From contig NZ_CP038157.1 of the NCBI RefSeq assembly GCF_007641235.1, positions 1,860,001 through 1,924,000 of the forward strand: a DNA stretch of 64,000 nucleotides, read 5' to 3'. Positions 28,247 to 41,481 of this stretch are shown piece after piece. Under the pieces are notes generated by a model. It had not been told where the DNA came from. It made no database searches and saw nothing but the letters and a program-made list of their open reading frames with translations. Position 1 is the first letter of the stretch. Each line of letters begins with the position of its first letter. Both the position numbers and the translations under genes were made by a program. Origin of the DNA: Corynebacterium sanguinis. Lineage in GTDB: Bacteria > Actinomycetota > Actinomycetes > Mycobacteriales > Mycobacteriaceae.

Positions 28247-29899
28247 CTAGTTTAGACTCCTGCGACCGAATCGCCGGTACCACCACCAGCCGACAGCGCA
28301 GATCACAGCGAAGCCGGTGGCGGCGATTGTGTAGATGGTGATCACCGCTCCCGGGTTCAGCGCCAGGCCGCGCGGCAGCACGAGGAAGCTGAACACCGCG
28401 CTGTAGATGACCACCGCGGCGCGGAAGAACAGACGGTTGGCCCACGCCGCCAGCGGCAGGATGGCCCACAGCGGGTACCAGGGGTGGACGACGGGGAAGA
28501 GGATCACCAGCACGAGCGTGGCCACGCCCAGGCCCCCGACCGGGTGGATCGTGCCGCGGTAGGTCGCCCACAGCATGCGGATCATGAACGCGGCGGCGAC
28601 TATTAGGCCCGCCCCGCGCGTGATCGCCAGCATGGCCTCGATGTGGTCGCCGAGGCCCAGCAGCATTCCGATGTTGCCCGCGATGACCCCGACATCGGTG
28701 GTAACCGAGAGCCAGCTGCGTATCGACGCCGCCCCTCCCTGGCCCGTCACCCAGCCGAAACCGATGCCGGTCAGCAGCGAGAAAACCACCGTGGTGGCGA
28801 CCATGAGCGCGGCCTGCGTGGCGGCGGCGAGGGCGATCGACGCCACCCCGGGCAGCCGCGACGACCACGCCCGCGCCAGCGCCATGCCGATGAATCCGAG
28901 GGCGATAAAGCCCGTGACCTTGACCAGCCCCGCGCAGGTGACGAGGGCCCCGCTTGCCACAAGCAGGCCCGCGGCGGCGGCGTTGCGCGGGCCGAGGGCG
29001 TCGATCCCGCGCAGGCCCAACTCCATCCCGACAAGCAGGAAGCCAAGCAGGATGGCCTCGTTATGGATGCCGCCGACCAGGTGCAGGATGGTCAGCGGGT
29101 TGAGCACACCCAGCCACAGCGCCGCGGCGGGGGAGACGCGGCAGCGGCGTGCAAGCGCCACCACGCCCCACGCGGCGGCGCCGATCCCCACCAGCGACAC
29201 CAGGCGGTGGCCGATAACACCGAGCACGATGGAATCGTGCGTCAGCCACGACACTGCCGCGGAGATGCCCAGCGCCACGGGCCCGTAAGGGCTCGGCGAC
29301 TGCGCCCAGATAAACGGCACGGAGCGCGCCAGGTGGTTCTCGGTGCCCAGGATCTCGACAGGGCCCGCGGCGTACGGGTCGAGGCCCTGGCGCACAATCG
29401 AGCCCTGCGCCAGGTAGGAGTAGATGTCCTGGGTAAAAAGCGGAGCTGTCAGGATCAGCGGGATGACCCAGGCGACAAAGGTGCGCACGATCACGCCCTT
29501 GCCCACCCGAGCGGGGGTGCTGCCCGCGCCGACGAACGGCGCCATGAGCACCCACGCGACTACGAGCAGGCCCACGCCGATGAGGATCAGCGAGGAGGAG
29601 GTCTGCAGCATGCGTCCCATCACGGCGCCGCCGGGGAAGAGCACGTACGGGTTGTCCACCACGGGCAGCGCCCCGCCGCCGAGGCCGCCGAGGCCCATGA
29701 GGATCGTGCCCACGAGCCCGATGAAGCGCAGCACAGCGAAGCGGTTGAGCTCGGCTACCGACGCTCGGGACGCTTGGGCGGGGCGGGCGTCGCCAAGCGA
29801 GCTTTCGTGGAGCTCTGCCGAGCGCGACCCGGGCCGGCCCAGCCTGGGCAAAACCCGCGGAAGGACGTTCACAACCGAGGAGTCTACAAAACGAGGCAC
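28247..29899 (-). CDS. mptB: Alpha-1,6-mannopyranosyltransferase MptB-like (GT-C)
   Basis: A 550-residue polytopic protein with about 12 membrane segments, consistent with GT-C polyprenyl-phosphate-mannose-dependent mannosyltransferases. In C. glutamicum the gene beside the suf operon (mptB) starts the alpha-1,6-mannan core of lipomannan and lipoarabinomannan. Supporting features are the loop IYSYLAQGSIVRQGLDPY after the third or fourth segment and FPVVHPWYPLW near the end. The GTG start at 29899 is uncertain because the first 45 residues are poorly conserved-looking. It is divergent from sufR. Confidence 0.85.
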   Translation of the reverse strand: MPRFVDSSVVNVLPRVLPRLGRPGSRSAELHESSLGDARPAQASRASVAELNRFAVLRFIGLVGTILMGLGGLGGGALPVVDNPYVLFPGGAVMGRMLQTSSSLILIGVGLLVVAWVLMAPFVGAGSTPARVGKGVIVRTFVAWVIPLILTAPLFTQDIYSYLAQGSIVRQGLDPYAAGPVEILGTENHLARSVPFIWAQSPSPYGPVALGISAAVSWLTHDSIVLGVIGHRLVSLVGIGAAAWGVVALARRCRVSPAAALWLGVLNPLTILHLVGGIHNEAILLGFLLVGMELGLRGIDALGPRNAAAAGLLVASGALVTCAGLVKVTGFIALGFIGMALARAWSSRLPGVASIALAAATQAALMVATTVVFSLLTGIGFGWVTGQGGAASIRSWLSVTTDVGVIAGNIGMLLGLGDHIEAMLAITRGAGLIVAAAFMIRMLWATYRGTIHPVGGLGVATLVLVILFPVVHPWYPLWAILPLAAWANRLFFRAAVVIYSAVFSFLVLPRGLALNPGAVITIYTIAATGFAVICAVGWWWYRRFGRRSLN

Positions 29900-29929
29900 C
29901 TGCGACGGGGGCTCACATGCGGAATTAAT

Positions 29930-29946
29930 TTGAACACACTAGTGTT
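29930..29946 (+). promoter_or_regulatory. Candidate SufR operator in the mptB-sufR gap
   Basis: A perfect 10-bp palindrome ACACTAGTGT (29936-29945) lies about 55 bases before sufR, and a second overlapping dyad AACAC-N4-GTGTT runs from 29933 to 29945. A TTGAAC hexamer (29930-29935) that could be a -35 overlaps it. Such a site would allow SufR to repress its own operon. Confidence 0.45.
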
Positions 29947-30000
29947 GGATAAAGGCGAATGAGAAAACTCGAAGTGGACCCAAGGATCGGAGGTGTGGAC

Positions 30001-30726
30001 ATGGCTCGCAATGCGGAACAGACGCGCTCCATCGGCGGGCAAACGCGCCGCGAGGTGATGTCGCTGCTGCTTAAGCACGGCCCCGTCAGCGCCGCCGACC
30101 TCGGAGTCCACCTCGGCCTCTCCGCCGCAGGTGTACGACGCCACCTGGACAAACTGGTAGACGACCAGCTCGCAGAGACGTGCGAACCGAACCCGGTAGC
30201 GGGGGAGGAGGCCAGCCGCGGCCGGCCGGCGAAACACTACCGCCTGACCGACGAAGGCCGCGAGCACTTCGGCAGCCAGTACGATAGCCTCGCCGCCGAC
30301 GCGATCGACATCGTGCGACAAATCGGCGGCGATGAGGCTGTCAAGGAGCTGGCGCGCGCGAGGATCGACAAGATCCTCGAGGGCGTCGAATCCGCAGCCG
30401 AGTCCGGCGAGGACATCGAGGCGGTCGCCCGCGACCTCGCGGACGCGCTCGACGACAATGGCTACGCCGCGACAGTGACGCGGGCGGGGATGGGTATCCA
30501 GATCTGCCAGCACCACTGCCCGGTATCGGCCGTCGCCGCCCGGCACCCGGAAATCTGCGAGGCGGAGCACGAGGCCATCTCGGAGCTCGTCGGAAAGCAC
30601 GTTCAACCGCTCGCCATGATCGCGGACGGAAACGGAATTTGCACGACCAACATTCCCCTCGTCGCTGTGGGCAAAACCGACGCAGCGCGCGAGACACACA
30701 CCGAAAGGAGCGGAGATCTTGACTGA
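30001..30726 (+). CDS. sufR: Iron-sulfur-responsive repressor SufR
   Basis: A 241-residue regulator of the suf operon. The N-terminal winged helix (about 10-75) includes [24 protein letters not shown]. The C-terminal part carries cysteines in [16 protein letters not shown] and GICTTN, which fits the [2Fe-2S] or [4Fe-4S] site of SufR proteins. I chose the ATG at 30001, 7 bases after GGAGG; an ATG at 29959 would add 14 residues. It overlaps sufB by 8 bases and leads the operon, as in other actinobacteria. Confidence 0.92.
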   Translation: MARNAEQTRSIGGQTRREVMSLLLKHGPVSAADLGVHLGLSAAGVRRHLDKLVDDQLAETCEPNPVAGEEASRGRPAKHYRLTDEGREHFGSQYDSLAADAIDIVRQIGGDEAVKELARARIDKILEGVESAAESGEDIEAVARDLADALDDNGYAATVTRAGMGIQICQHHCPVSAVAARHPEICEAEHEAISELVGKHVQPLAMIADGNGICTTNIPLVAVGKTDAARETHTERSGDLD

Positions 30727-32164
30727 GACAACTCCCGCACCCGGCCTGGAAAGGCCGATGAACGACGACGAAATTATTGAGTCCATTGGCGCCTACAACT
30801 ACGGCTGGCACGACTCTGACGCCGCCGGCGCCGCCGCGCGCCGCGGCCTGAGCCCAGATGTGGTCAAGGACATTTCCCGCATCAAGGAAGAGCCCGAGTG
30901 GATGCTTAACCAGCGCCTGAAGGCGCTCGAGGTCTTTGAGAAGAAGCCCATGCCGACCTGGGGCGCTGACCTGAGCGGCATCGACTTCGACAACATCAAG
31001 TACTACGTCCGCTCGACCGAGAAGCAGGCCACCTCGTGGGAGGATCTGCCCGAGGACATCAAGAACACCTACGACAAGCTCGGCATCCCCGAGGCGGAGA
31101 AGCAGCGCCTGGTCGCGGGCGTGGCAGCGCAGTACGAGTCCGAGGTGGTCTACCACCAGATCCGCGAGGACCTGGAGGAGAAGGGCGTTATCTTCGTCGA
31201 CACCGACACCGCCCTGCGCGAGCAAGAGGACATTTTCAAGGAGTACTTCGGCTCGGTGATCCCGGCCGGCGACAACAAGTTCTCCGCGCTTAACTCCGCC
31301 GTGTGGTCTGGTGGCTCCTTCATCTACGTGCCGCCGGGGGTCCACGTGGACATCCCGCTGCAGGCCTACTTTCGCATTAACACGGAGAACATGGGCCAGT
31401 TCGAGCGCACCCTGATCATCGTCGACGAGGACGCCTACGTGCACTACGTCGAGGGCTGCACCGCGCCGATTTACAAGTCCGACTCCCTGCACTCCGCGGT
31501 GGTCGAGATCATCGTGAAGAAGGGCGGACGCTGCCGCTACACCACCATCCAGAACTGGTCGAACAACGTCTACAACCTAGTGACCAAGCGCGCCAAGGCC
31601 GAAGAGGGCGCGACCATGGAGTGGGTCGACGGCAACATCGGGTCGAAGGTAACCATGAAGTACCCGGCCGTGTGGATGACCGGCCCCTACGCCAAGGGTG
31701 AGGTCCTTTCCGTGGCGTTCGCTGGCGAGGGCCAGTTCCAGGACACCGGCGCGAAGATGACGCACATGGCGCCGCACACGTCGTCGTCGATCGTGTCCAA
31801 GTCGGTTGCCCGCGGCGGCGGCCGCGCGGCCTACCGCGGCCTGGTGCAGATCAACCAGAACGCCCACCACTCCGCGTCCAACGTCGAGTGCGACGCGCTG
31901 CTGGTGGACAATATCTCGCGCTCGGACACCTACCCGTACAACGACATCCGCAACGACCACGTCACCCTCGGCCACGAGGCGAAGGTGTCGAAGGTCAGCG
32001 AGGAGCAGCTGTTCTACCTGATGTCGCGCGGCATCGCGGAGGAAGAGGCGATGGCGATGATCGTCCGCGGCTTCGTCGAGCCGATCGCCAAGGAGCTGCC
32101 GATGGAGTACGCCCTCGAGCTCAACCGTCTTATCGAACTGCAAATGGAAGGATCGGTGGGTTAA
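30719..32164 (+). CDS. sufB: Fe-S cluster assembly protein SufB
   Basis: Scaffold subunit of the SufBC2D complex on which Fe-S clusters are built. The 481-residue protein starts at a TTG inside the end of sufR, with AAAGGAG in front. It has YIPPG-like [19 protein letters not shown] and [10 protein letters not shown], both typical, and the C-terminal [16 protein letters not shown]. Unlike many mycobacterial SufB proteins it has no intein. sufD follows after three bases. Confidence 0.95.
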   Translation: MTETTPAPGLERPMNDDEIIESIGAYNYGWHDSDAAGAAARRGLSPDVVKDISRIKEEPEWMLNQRLKALEVFEKKPMPTWGADLSGIDFDNIKYYVRSTEKQATSWEDLPEDIKNTYDKLGIPEAEKQRLVAGVAAQYESEVVYHQIREDLEEKGVIFVDTDTALREQEDIFKEYFGSVIPAGDNKFSALNSAVWSGGSFIYVPPGVHVDIPLQAYFRINTENMGQFERTLIIVDEDAYVHYVEGCTAPIYKSDSLHSAVVEIIVKKGGRCRYTTIQNWSNNVYNLVTKRAKAEEGATMEWVDGNIGSKVTMKYPAVWMTGPYAKGEVLSVAFAGEGQFQDTGAKMTHMAPHTSSSIVSKSVARGGGRAAYRGLVQINQNAHHSASNVECDALLVDNISRSDTYPYNDIRNDHVTLGHEAKVSKVSEEQLFYLMSRGIAEEEAMAMIVRGFVEPIAKELPMEYALELNRLIELQMEGSVG

Positions 32165-32167
32165 CCC

Positions 32168-33334
32168 ATGGCGGATACCGCTGTTAAGAACGCCTCCGGC
32201 GTCAACAACAAGGGCGATATGCCCGTCTCCTACAACGTCGACGACTTCGCCGTTCCGGGCGGTCGCGACGAGGATTGGCGCTTCATCTCGCTGCGCCGCC
32301 TGCGCGGCCTCCACAACGGCACCTTCGCGCCGCTTACCGACGCCCGCATCAACGTCGAGGGCCCGTCCGAGGTCATCGTGGAGACGGTCTCGCCTGACGA
32401 CGACCGCCTCAAGGCCGCCGGCGGCCCCGTCGACCGCGTCGCCGCGCAGGCGTGGACGGGGGCGACCTCCGGCACGATCGTGAAGATCCCGGACAACGCC
32501 GAGCTCACCGAGCCCGTCACGGTGACCATCACCGGCGCGGGCCTGGACGCCACGACGTTCGCCACCGTTCTCGTTGAGTCCGGTGTCAACTCCGCGGCGA
32601 CCGTGATCGTGCGCTACACCGGCTCCGGCACCCACGCCGACAACGTCAACTGGTTGATCGGCGACAACTCGCGCGTCTACGCGGTCGTCGACACGGAGTG
32701 GGCCGACGACGCCGTTCACCTCGGCGCGCAGTCGATCGTGGTGGGCCGCGACGCGACCCTGCGCCACACCGTTGCCAGCTTCGGCGGCGAGGTCACCCGC
32801 GTCACCCCGCGCGTGAAGTTCACCGCCCCGGGTGGCGACGTGGAGCTGACCGGCGTGTACTTCGCCGACGACGGCCAGTACATCGAGAACAGGCTGCTGG
32901 TGGACCACAGCGTGCCCAACTGCCGCTCCAACGTGCTCTACAAGGGCGCGCTGCAGGGAGACAAGAACTCGGACAAGCCGGACGCTCGCACCTGCTGGGT
33001 GGGCGACGTGCTGATCCGCGCGGAGGCCCAGGGCACCGACACCTACGAGACCAACCGCAACATGGTGCTTACCGACGGCGCCCGCGCCGACGCGATCCCG
33101 AACCTGGAGATCGAGACCGGCGAGATCGCCGGCGCAGGCCACGCCGCAACGGTCGGCCGCTTCGACGAGGAGCAGGTGTTCTACCTGCGTGCCCGAGGCA
33201 TCCCGACGGAAGAGGCGACGCGCCTGATCATCCGCGGCTTCTTCAACGAGGTCCTCAACAAGATCCCGGTGGAGTCCGTCCGCGACGAGCTCATCGCCCG
33301 GGTTTCCGGCGAGCTCGAGCACGCAAACCTCTAA
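32168..33334 (+). CDS. sufD: Fe-S cluster assembly protein SufD
   Basis: Partner of SufB in the SufBC2D scaffold. The 388-residue protein shows the beta-helix core and the C-terminal RARGIPTEEATRLIIRGFF, which parallels the end of SufB. The N-terminal part has DEDWRFISLRRL near 36, typical for SufD. It lies three bases after sufB and 33 bases before sufC. Confidence 0.94.
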   Translation: MADTAVKNASGVNNKGDMPVSYNVDDFAVPGGRDEDWRFISLRRLRGLHNGTFAPLTDARINVEGPSEVIVETVSPDDDRLKAAGGPVDRVAAQAWTGATSGTIVKIPDNAELTEPVTVTITGAGLDATTFATVLVESGVNSAATVIVRYTGSGTHADNVNWLIGDNSRVYAVVDTEWADDAVHLGAQSIVVGRDATLRHTVASFGGEVTRVTPRVKFTAPGGDVELTGVYFADDGQYIENRLLVDHSVPNCRSNVLYKGALQGDKNSDKPDARTCWVGDVLIRAEAQGTDTYETNRNMVLTDGARADAIPNLEIETGEIAGAGHAATVGRFDEEQVFYLRARGIPTEEATRLIIRGFFNEVLNKIPVESVRDELIARVSGELEHANL

Positions 33335-33367
33335 CCCCTGCCCACCTCAGAAACGGAAAGAACACGT

Positions 33368-35832
<2,465 letters not shown>

Positions 35833-35840
<8 letters not shown>

Positions 35841-36213
35841 ATCCAACTTTGAGGGCGCGGGGCAGCGCCCGCCGCAGACCGAGGAGCAGATCAAGCTCGC
35901 CGGCGAGGCGGCCGAGTACATGCACGATGTGATCGACCCGGAGCTGGGCATCAACGTCGTCGACCTCGGTCTGGTCTACGACCTGTGGATCGAGGAGGAG
36001 GATGACGCCACCAAGGCGATCATCAACATGACGCTCACCTCGCCCGCCTGCCCGCTGACCGACGTCATCGAGGACCAGACCACCACCGCGATCACGGCGA
36101 ACACCGACGTCGACGAGGTCGTGATCAACTGGGTGTGGATGCCGCCGTGGGGCCCGCAGATGATCACCGAGGAGGGCCGCGAGCAGCTGCGCGCGCTCGG
36201 GTTCGCGGTCTAG
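35833..36213 (+). CDS. sufT: SufT, DUF59/MIP18-family Fe-S assembly factor
   Basis: A 126-residue protein with the DUF59 signature VIDPELGINVVDLGLVYDL (about 36-54) and the conserved TSPACPLTDVIEDQ near 70-83. SufT proteins help mature Fe-S proteins. An ATG 15 bases upstream is in frame, but AAGGAG 7 bases before 35833 supports the shorter form. It ends the suf operon; a GC-rich stem-loop follows. Confidence 0.93.
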
Positions 36214-36229
36214 GCCTCGCATCCGGGCC

Positions 36230-36246
36230 GCGGGGTATCTCCCCGC
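36230..36246. terminator. Stem-loop after the suf operon
   Basis: GCGGGG and CCCCGC pair around a 5-base loop, 16 bases after the sufT stop and 2 bases before the end of the small minus-strand gene. It could serve both strands. There is no T-run. Confidence 0.4.
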
Positions 36247-36248
36247 CG

Positions 36249-36430
36249 CTACCGCTCTTTCATCCAGCTAACGAGGTAGATGAACCACGGAGCGCCCACG
36301 AAGGTGATGGACGCGGTCTTTGCCCAAAAAGGCGCTTTGTGGACATCGAATACATAGAAAGCCGCTGCCCACAGGATCGCAACTAGGAACAGAAAGACCA
36401 GCGAGATTCCTAAACCTTGAATAGTTGCAT
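36249..36430 (-). pseudogene. Small two-TM membrane protein, apparently frameshifted
   Basis: On the minus strand an ATG at 36430 with AGGAG seven bases before it encodes only MQLFKV before a stop. A -1 frame change near 36413 would join it to an open frame running to 36249 that reads GISLVFLFLVAILW (first hydrophobic segment) and ITFVGAPWFIYLVSWMKER (second). The corrected product would be about 60 residues with two membrane segments. No start codon exists in the second frame itself. The family is not recognised. Either a one-base loss, a sequence error or recoding would explain it. Confidence 0.5.
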
Positions 36431-36764
36431 CGTCCCGCTCCTAACAATTGACCAAACCGGACGCTAGTCCCGTTGCGCCACCCTCGATCGCGATCTTGGC
36501 AACTCATCCCACTGTGCCGTACGTAGAGAAGCCATGGTAGGTGGCTCGAACGTGCACTGTGTGTTCGTCCCCTCCGCTCCTAGTGACCGAGTGAGGCAAG
36601 AACCAAGTGGTTGCAGCGCAACTTAAAAACTATCCTTCTACCGACATAACTGTCTATGTACTTTCGTCTACTCTTTGTCCGCGGTTTTTAAACCAATCGG
36701 TTACAGCCACCAATCGTTTTTGCATCGCAGCCAGCACGGTCACTGTGTTCGGGCACCTGGTTGG
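36431..36764. other. Intergenic stretch without recognised genes
   Basis: About 330 bases, visibly richer in A and T than the surroundings, between the frameshifted small gene and the ABC-F promoter. I see no convincing coding frame, tRNA or strong hairpin here. Confidence 0.5.
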
Positions 36765-36772
36765 TACAGTAG
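36763..36772 (+). promoter_or_regulatory. Extended -10 promoter of the ABC-F gene (leaderless)
   Basis: GGTACAGTAG matches GNTANANTNG at every fixed position, hexamer TACAGT at 36765-36770. The GTG start at 36779 follows after 8 nt, so the mRNA probably begins at or next to the start codon. Confidence 0.55.
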
Positions 36773-36778
36773 TTCCCC

Positions 36779-38407
<1,629 letters not shown>

Positions 38408-38413
38408 TACCGT
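38408..38413 (+). promoter_or_regulatory. Candidate -10 element for the L7/L12-like gene
   Basis: TACCGT in the context GATACCGTTG directly follows the ABC-F stop codon and ends 6 nt before the ATG at 38420; possible leaderless start. Confidence 0.3.
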
Positions 38414-38419
38414 TGCGCC

Positions 38420-38683
38420 ATGTTCTTCGGAAATGATTCCCGACAGGCCATCGACCGCCTCACCGTGCGCGTAGCCGAGCTCGAACGCAGCGTCGCCGCC
38501 CTATCCAAGCAGGCGGGGATCGCGACACCCGAGCGCAAACCCCTCGCATCCGGTGAGGTTCGCCGGCTGCTGGCGGAGGGCAAAACAATCGCCGCCATCA
38601 AACAGCTGCGCATTGAGACAGGTCTCGGACTGGCTGAGGCGAAGCGGGTTATCGACCGCATCCAGGCCGGCGAGGACCTCTAG
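38420..38683 (+). CDS. Small protein with ribosomal L7/L12 C-terminal-like domain
   Basis: An 87-residue protein. A coiled-coil-like N-terminus (IDRLTVRVAELERSVAAL) is followed by a region GKTIAAIKQLRIETGLGLAEAKRVID that resembles the conserved C-terminal helix region of L7/L12, the part that contacts translation GTPases. Such stand-alone proteins are common in actinobacteria and their role is not known. It lies 12 bases after the ABC-F gene. Confidence 0.75.
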   Translation: MFFGNDSRQAIDRLTVRVAELERSVAALSKQAGIATPERKPLASGEVRRLLAEGKTIAAIKQLRIETGLGLAEAKRVIDRIQAGEDL

Positions 38684-38689
38684 CAGCGT

Positions 38690-39424
38690 CTAGTTCCGGC
38701 GATAGCGGCGCGCGAAATTTTCCATCACGCGGTTATTCGAGCTGAAATCCGCGGCGTAGGCAGTAGTCAGGATCGAATCCAACTCGGTGGGATCGAAGTA
38801 GGCGCGGTCCGCATACACCCTCAGCCTGAGTTCGAGTGCCTCAGCCGTAAGCTCCGGATGAAACTGTGTGGCGTAGATGTTGCTTTTCACCCGGAACATC
38901 TGGATTGGGCAGTGTTGCCCCGTCACCAGCACAGTCGCTCCCTCCGGCAGTGTTTCAACCGCCTCCTTATGGCCGACGATGCTGGTGAATGTGCCCGGCA
39001 CACCATCGAGAATCGGGTCAATTGCCCCCGCCTCGTTCAATAAGAGCTCGACTGTACCCGCATCCTCGGCAAACCTGTTACCGAGTCGGGCTCCGATGGC
39101 TGTGCCGATCGCTCCGATGCCGTAGCAGGCACCCATGAGTGGAAAGTCACGGGCAACAGCCGCTGCGACAAGTGTGCCGATTTCACGCTCGACCCGTAGC
39201 TGCAGTTGGGACTTGCTCAAGTCGGTGTTGTTGAATGGGCTTCCGCCGAGGATGATGCCCGAGTAGTCCTCGAAGCGAACCTCACCCAGCGGCGCAGCCT
39301 CAACACGGCGTTGCTCGATGGCCGCTGCGGGAAGGCCCATTGCAGTGGCAAAGCTGTTCAGCTCCTCGGCAGCCGTTTCATCCTCCGGCCGGGTGCTCAG
39401 GAGCAGAAATGGTCGCTGGGTCAT
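38690..39424 (-). CDS. Class I glutamine amidotransferase-like protein (copy 1)
   Basis: A 244-residue protein with a type 1 amidotransferase fold: catalytic Cys in MGACYGIGAIG near 99, and His and Glu in ATQFHPEL near 192. No synthetase domain is attached, so its partner and substrate are unknown. It is clearly related to the amidotransferase at 43889-44617, also in the C-terminal region after the catalytic His. The gene starts 10 bases after the end of the IS-disrupted membrane gene and was probably the third gene of a MerR-membrane protein-amidotransferase operon. Confidence 0.85.
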   Translation of the reverse strand: MTQRPFLLLSTRPEDETAAEELNSFATAMGLPAAAIEQRRVEAAPLGEVRFEDYSGIILGGSPFNNTDLSKSQLQLRVEREIGTLVAAAVARDFPLMGACYGIGAIGTAIGARLGNRFAEDAGTVELLLNEAGAIDPILDGVPGTFTSIVGHKEAVETLPEGATVLVTGQHCPIQMFRVKSNIYATQFHPELTAEALELRLRVYADRAYFDPTELDSILTTAYAADFSSNNRVMENFARRYRRN

Positions 39425-39434
39425 GCTGAAGAAT

Positions 39435-39662
39435 TTACAGCAGGCGCTGACCTTTGGCGGAACCGCTGTAGAAACGTACTCGAGTCACTGCGACAGGAAC
39501 ACTGCGTTGCCAGAAGAAAGTGTCCTTTGACGCCTGGATTGGAACGGTCAGCGAAAGTTCCGTGTCTGTGCCAGATGGTCCGCCGACGACGAGTTCAGCG
39601 CCCTCTACCGTGATCTCGGAGGCGAACGTTCGCCGTAACCGTGCTTGCTCTACACAGTGCAT
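39435..39662 (-). pseudogene. 3' part of IS-split membrane-protein gene
   Basis: 74 native codons after the target duplication, ending at 39435. Joining this frame to the upstream part at 41107, with one copy of the 8-bp duplication removed, gives an uninterrupted reading frame of 199 codons. The fragment is a soluble C-terminal region with EITVEGAELVVGG and ending SAKGQRLL. It has no ribosome site of its own and is probably not translated. It is followed after 10 bases by the amidotransferase gene. Confidence 0.8.
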
Positions 39663-39667
39663 GGGTA
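39660..39667. repeat. 8-bp target site duplication, left copy
   Basis: CATGGGTA directly abuts the left inverted repeat of the IS; the identical octamer is at 41107-41114. Confidence 0.9.
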
Positions 39668-41106
39668 GAGCGTGTCAAGTTGTTTGTGTGTGGGGCGTGA
39701 TTATTAGAGGTAGGGCTCGAAGCGGTCAGGGTAAGCCACAGACATCTGGTTGATGGCCTGCTTCCAGTTCGTCACCCGCCTGCCCTCGATCAGCCGGCCG
39801 CTGGTCGCCGCGACCCGTTTGCCCTGCTTAGCACGCTTGGCGGCCCGTTTGTCCTCAATGTTGCAGATCATCAACCACACGGTTTTGATCGCAGACTCAT
39901 CGTTGGTGAACTGCACCCGATTCCGGGTGGCTTTACGCAGCTCGTTGTTCATCGACTCAATCGAGTTCGTGGTGTAGATCACCTTCCTAGCCATCGGTGG
40001 GAACTCAAGGAACGGGATGAACCGGTCCCACGCATCGCGCCACACCTTGACTGACTGCGGATACTTTTCCCCCAGCTCGGAGGCCTCGAACTCCGTCAAC
40101 GCCGCCAGAGCGGTTTGCTCGGTGGGGGCGGTGTAGATCTTCTTCAACTCGGCGGACACCGCCTTACGATCTCCATAGGCCACCCACCGGTTTGCTGCCC
40201 TGATCAGGTGGACGACACAGGTCTGGACCATCGAATCCGGCCAGGTGGCTTCCACAGCCTCCGGCAGACCCTTGAGCCCGTCACAGCACACGATGAACAC
40301 ATCGTGCACTCCGCGGGTAGCGAGGTTGGCACACACCTGCGCCCAGAACGAGGCTCCTTCCTCTTTAGCCAGCCAGATACCCAGGATGTGTTTGATCCCC
40401 TCCATGTCCACCCCGATAGCCAGGTACGCGGATTTGTTGACCACCCGGCCCCCGTCACGGACTTTGATCCGTAACGCATCGAGGAAGACCACGGGGTAGA
40501 ACTCATCAAGTTGGCGGTTCTGCCAGATCATGACCTCCTCGAGGACCGCATCGGTGATCGCGGAGATTGTTTCATGGGAGATGTCCACGCCCATGGCGGT
40601 GGCCATGTGGTGCTGGATGTCTCGGACGGTCATGCCACCGGCATAGAGACTGATGATCATGTCGTCGACGTCGGTCAGCCGGCGGGATCCTTTGGGCACC
40701 ATTGTCGGCAGGAAGGATCCGTCACGGTCCCGGGGAACAGCGACATCGACCGGTCCGTAGTTCGAATCGACCCGCTTGGGGTAGGAACCGTTACGGGAAT
40801 TGTTCTGACCAGCGGCTTCCTTGCTGTTCCGGTCGCCGTGCTGGTAGCCGAGGTGGGCATCCATCTCGGCGTTGAGGCCCCGGTTGATCGAGGCCTGGAG
40901 CAGGCCCCGGACGAGATCGTTGGCATCCGTGGTGGAGGTGCCGAGCTCGTCGATCAGCTTCGCCATCTCAGGATTGGCGAGGAGCTTTTCCTCGATCGCT
41001 TTGATCTTTGCGGAGTCCTCTGGGTTTCGTCGTGCCACGGTAGTCATTCTGGTTCATCTCCTTGGTGTGAGGGGAATCCCTCACACACAAACCATCTGAC
41101 ACCCTC
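39668..41106 (-). mobile_element. Complete IS256-family insertion sequence, 1,439 bp
   Basis: The element has imperfect 28-bp terminal inverted repeats (39668-39695 and 41079-41106, 23 of 28 positions matching, outer ends GAGCGTGTCA and GAGGGTGTCA), one intact transposase gene and an 8-bp target duplication CATGGGTA on both sides, as expected for the IS256 family. It lies inside a membrane-protein gene and is oriented with that gene. Intact repeats and matching duplication suggest a recent insertion. A name from the IS database cannot be given by eye. Confidence 0.93.
39704..41047 (-). CDS. IS256-family (mutator-type) transposase
   Basis: A full-length 447-residue transposase. The catalytic triad is Asp190 (FLDALRIKV), Asp256 (CCDGLKGL) and Glu364 (TNSIESMN). 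The C-x2-H motif of this family is CVVH at 277-280, between the second Asp and the Glu. No frameshift or stop interrupts it, so the element may be active. The N-terminal 60 residues contain the DNA-binding region typical for the group. Confidence 0.95.
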   Translation of the reverse strand: MTTVARRNPEDSAKIKAIEEKLLANPEMAKLIDELGTSTTDANDLVRGLLQASINRGLNAEMDAHLGYQHGDRNSKEAAGQNNSRNGSYPKRVDSNYGPVDVAVPRDRDGSFLPTMVPKGSRRLTDVDDMIISLYAGGMTVRDIQHHMATAMGVDISHETISAITDAVLEEVMIWQNRQLDEFYPVVFLDALRIKVRDGGRVVNKSAYLAIGVDMEGIKHILGIWLAKEEGASFWAQVCANLATRGVHDVFIVCCDGLKGLPEAVEATWPDSMVQTCVVHLIRAANRWVAYGDRKAVSAELKKIYTAPTEQTALAALTEFEASELGEKYPQSVKVWRDAWDRFIPFLEFPPMARKVIYTTNSIESMNNELRKATRNRVQFTNDESAIKTVWLMICNIEDKRAAKRAKQGKRVAATSGRLIEGRRVTNWKQAINQMSVAYPDRFEPYL

Positions 41107-41481
41107 CATGGGTATCGTCGCGAAAATGTGGCGACCCCTGCGCAAGACGACTTCATCGTCCGTTACGTAACTCGGATAGACCCGCTCGGAGGCCAGCGCA
41201 GCCCACATAAAAGCAAGTCCCCACAGTGAGATAACGAGCGCGAGTAGGCGAATCGTTCCTACGGGCAGTAACAGGTGTACGCAGACCATCTCTACAGACA
41301 TGACAGCGCTCAGCATGCCAACCATCTGTACTCTTCCTGCGGGATAGGGCAGAAGCCTTGCCCCGGTAGGAACATCAACACGTCCACGAAACCATTTCCA
41401 GGTATCCCGGTAAAGCTCTAGTTCGTGACGGAAGAGCCGATAACCCGGATGCTTCGATAGGTATGCGACGACCGAGCTCAC
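41044..41481 (-). pseudogene. 5' part of IS-split membrane-protein gene
   Basis: The first 125 codons (41481 to 41107) are native; the remaining 20 are read from the IS end. The native part has two adjacent hydrophobic segments (about 53-74 and 77-97) followed by YVTDDEVVLRRGRHIF, a layout like small membrane proteins with a PH-like cytoplasmic domain. It overlaps the stop of the MerR-family gene by four bases (ATGA), so the two were translationally coupled. The 3' part is at 39435-39659. Function unknown. Confidence 0.8.
41107..41114. repeat. 8-bp target site duplication, right copy
   Basis: CATGGGTA, identical to 39660-39667, directly flanks the right inverted repeat of the IS. Confidence 0.9.

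Noticed and set aside
28643..29962. Plus-strand open frame opposite mptB
   Set aside because: Very rich in Arg, Asp, His and Gln, as expected for the antisense of a hydrophobic gene; no family resemblance.
30719..32164. Intein in SufB
   Set aside because: Many mycobacterial SufB proteins carry one, but the frame here has the normal 481-residue length with no insertion.
36268..36507. 79-codon minus-strand frame with an ATG in the gap after the suf operon
   Set aside because: It has a start codon but an unlikely product full of Arg, Gly, Ser and Cys; the overlapping frame with two clear membrane segments and a ribosome site fits a real gene better.
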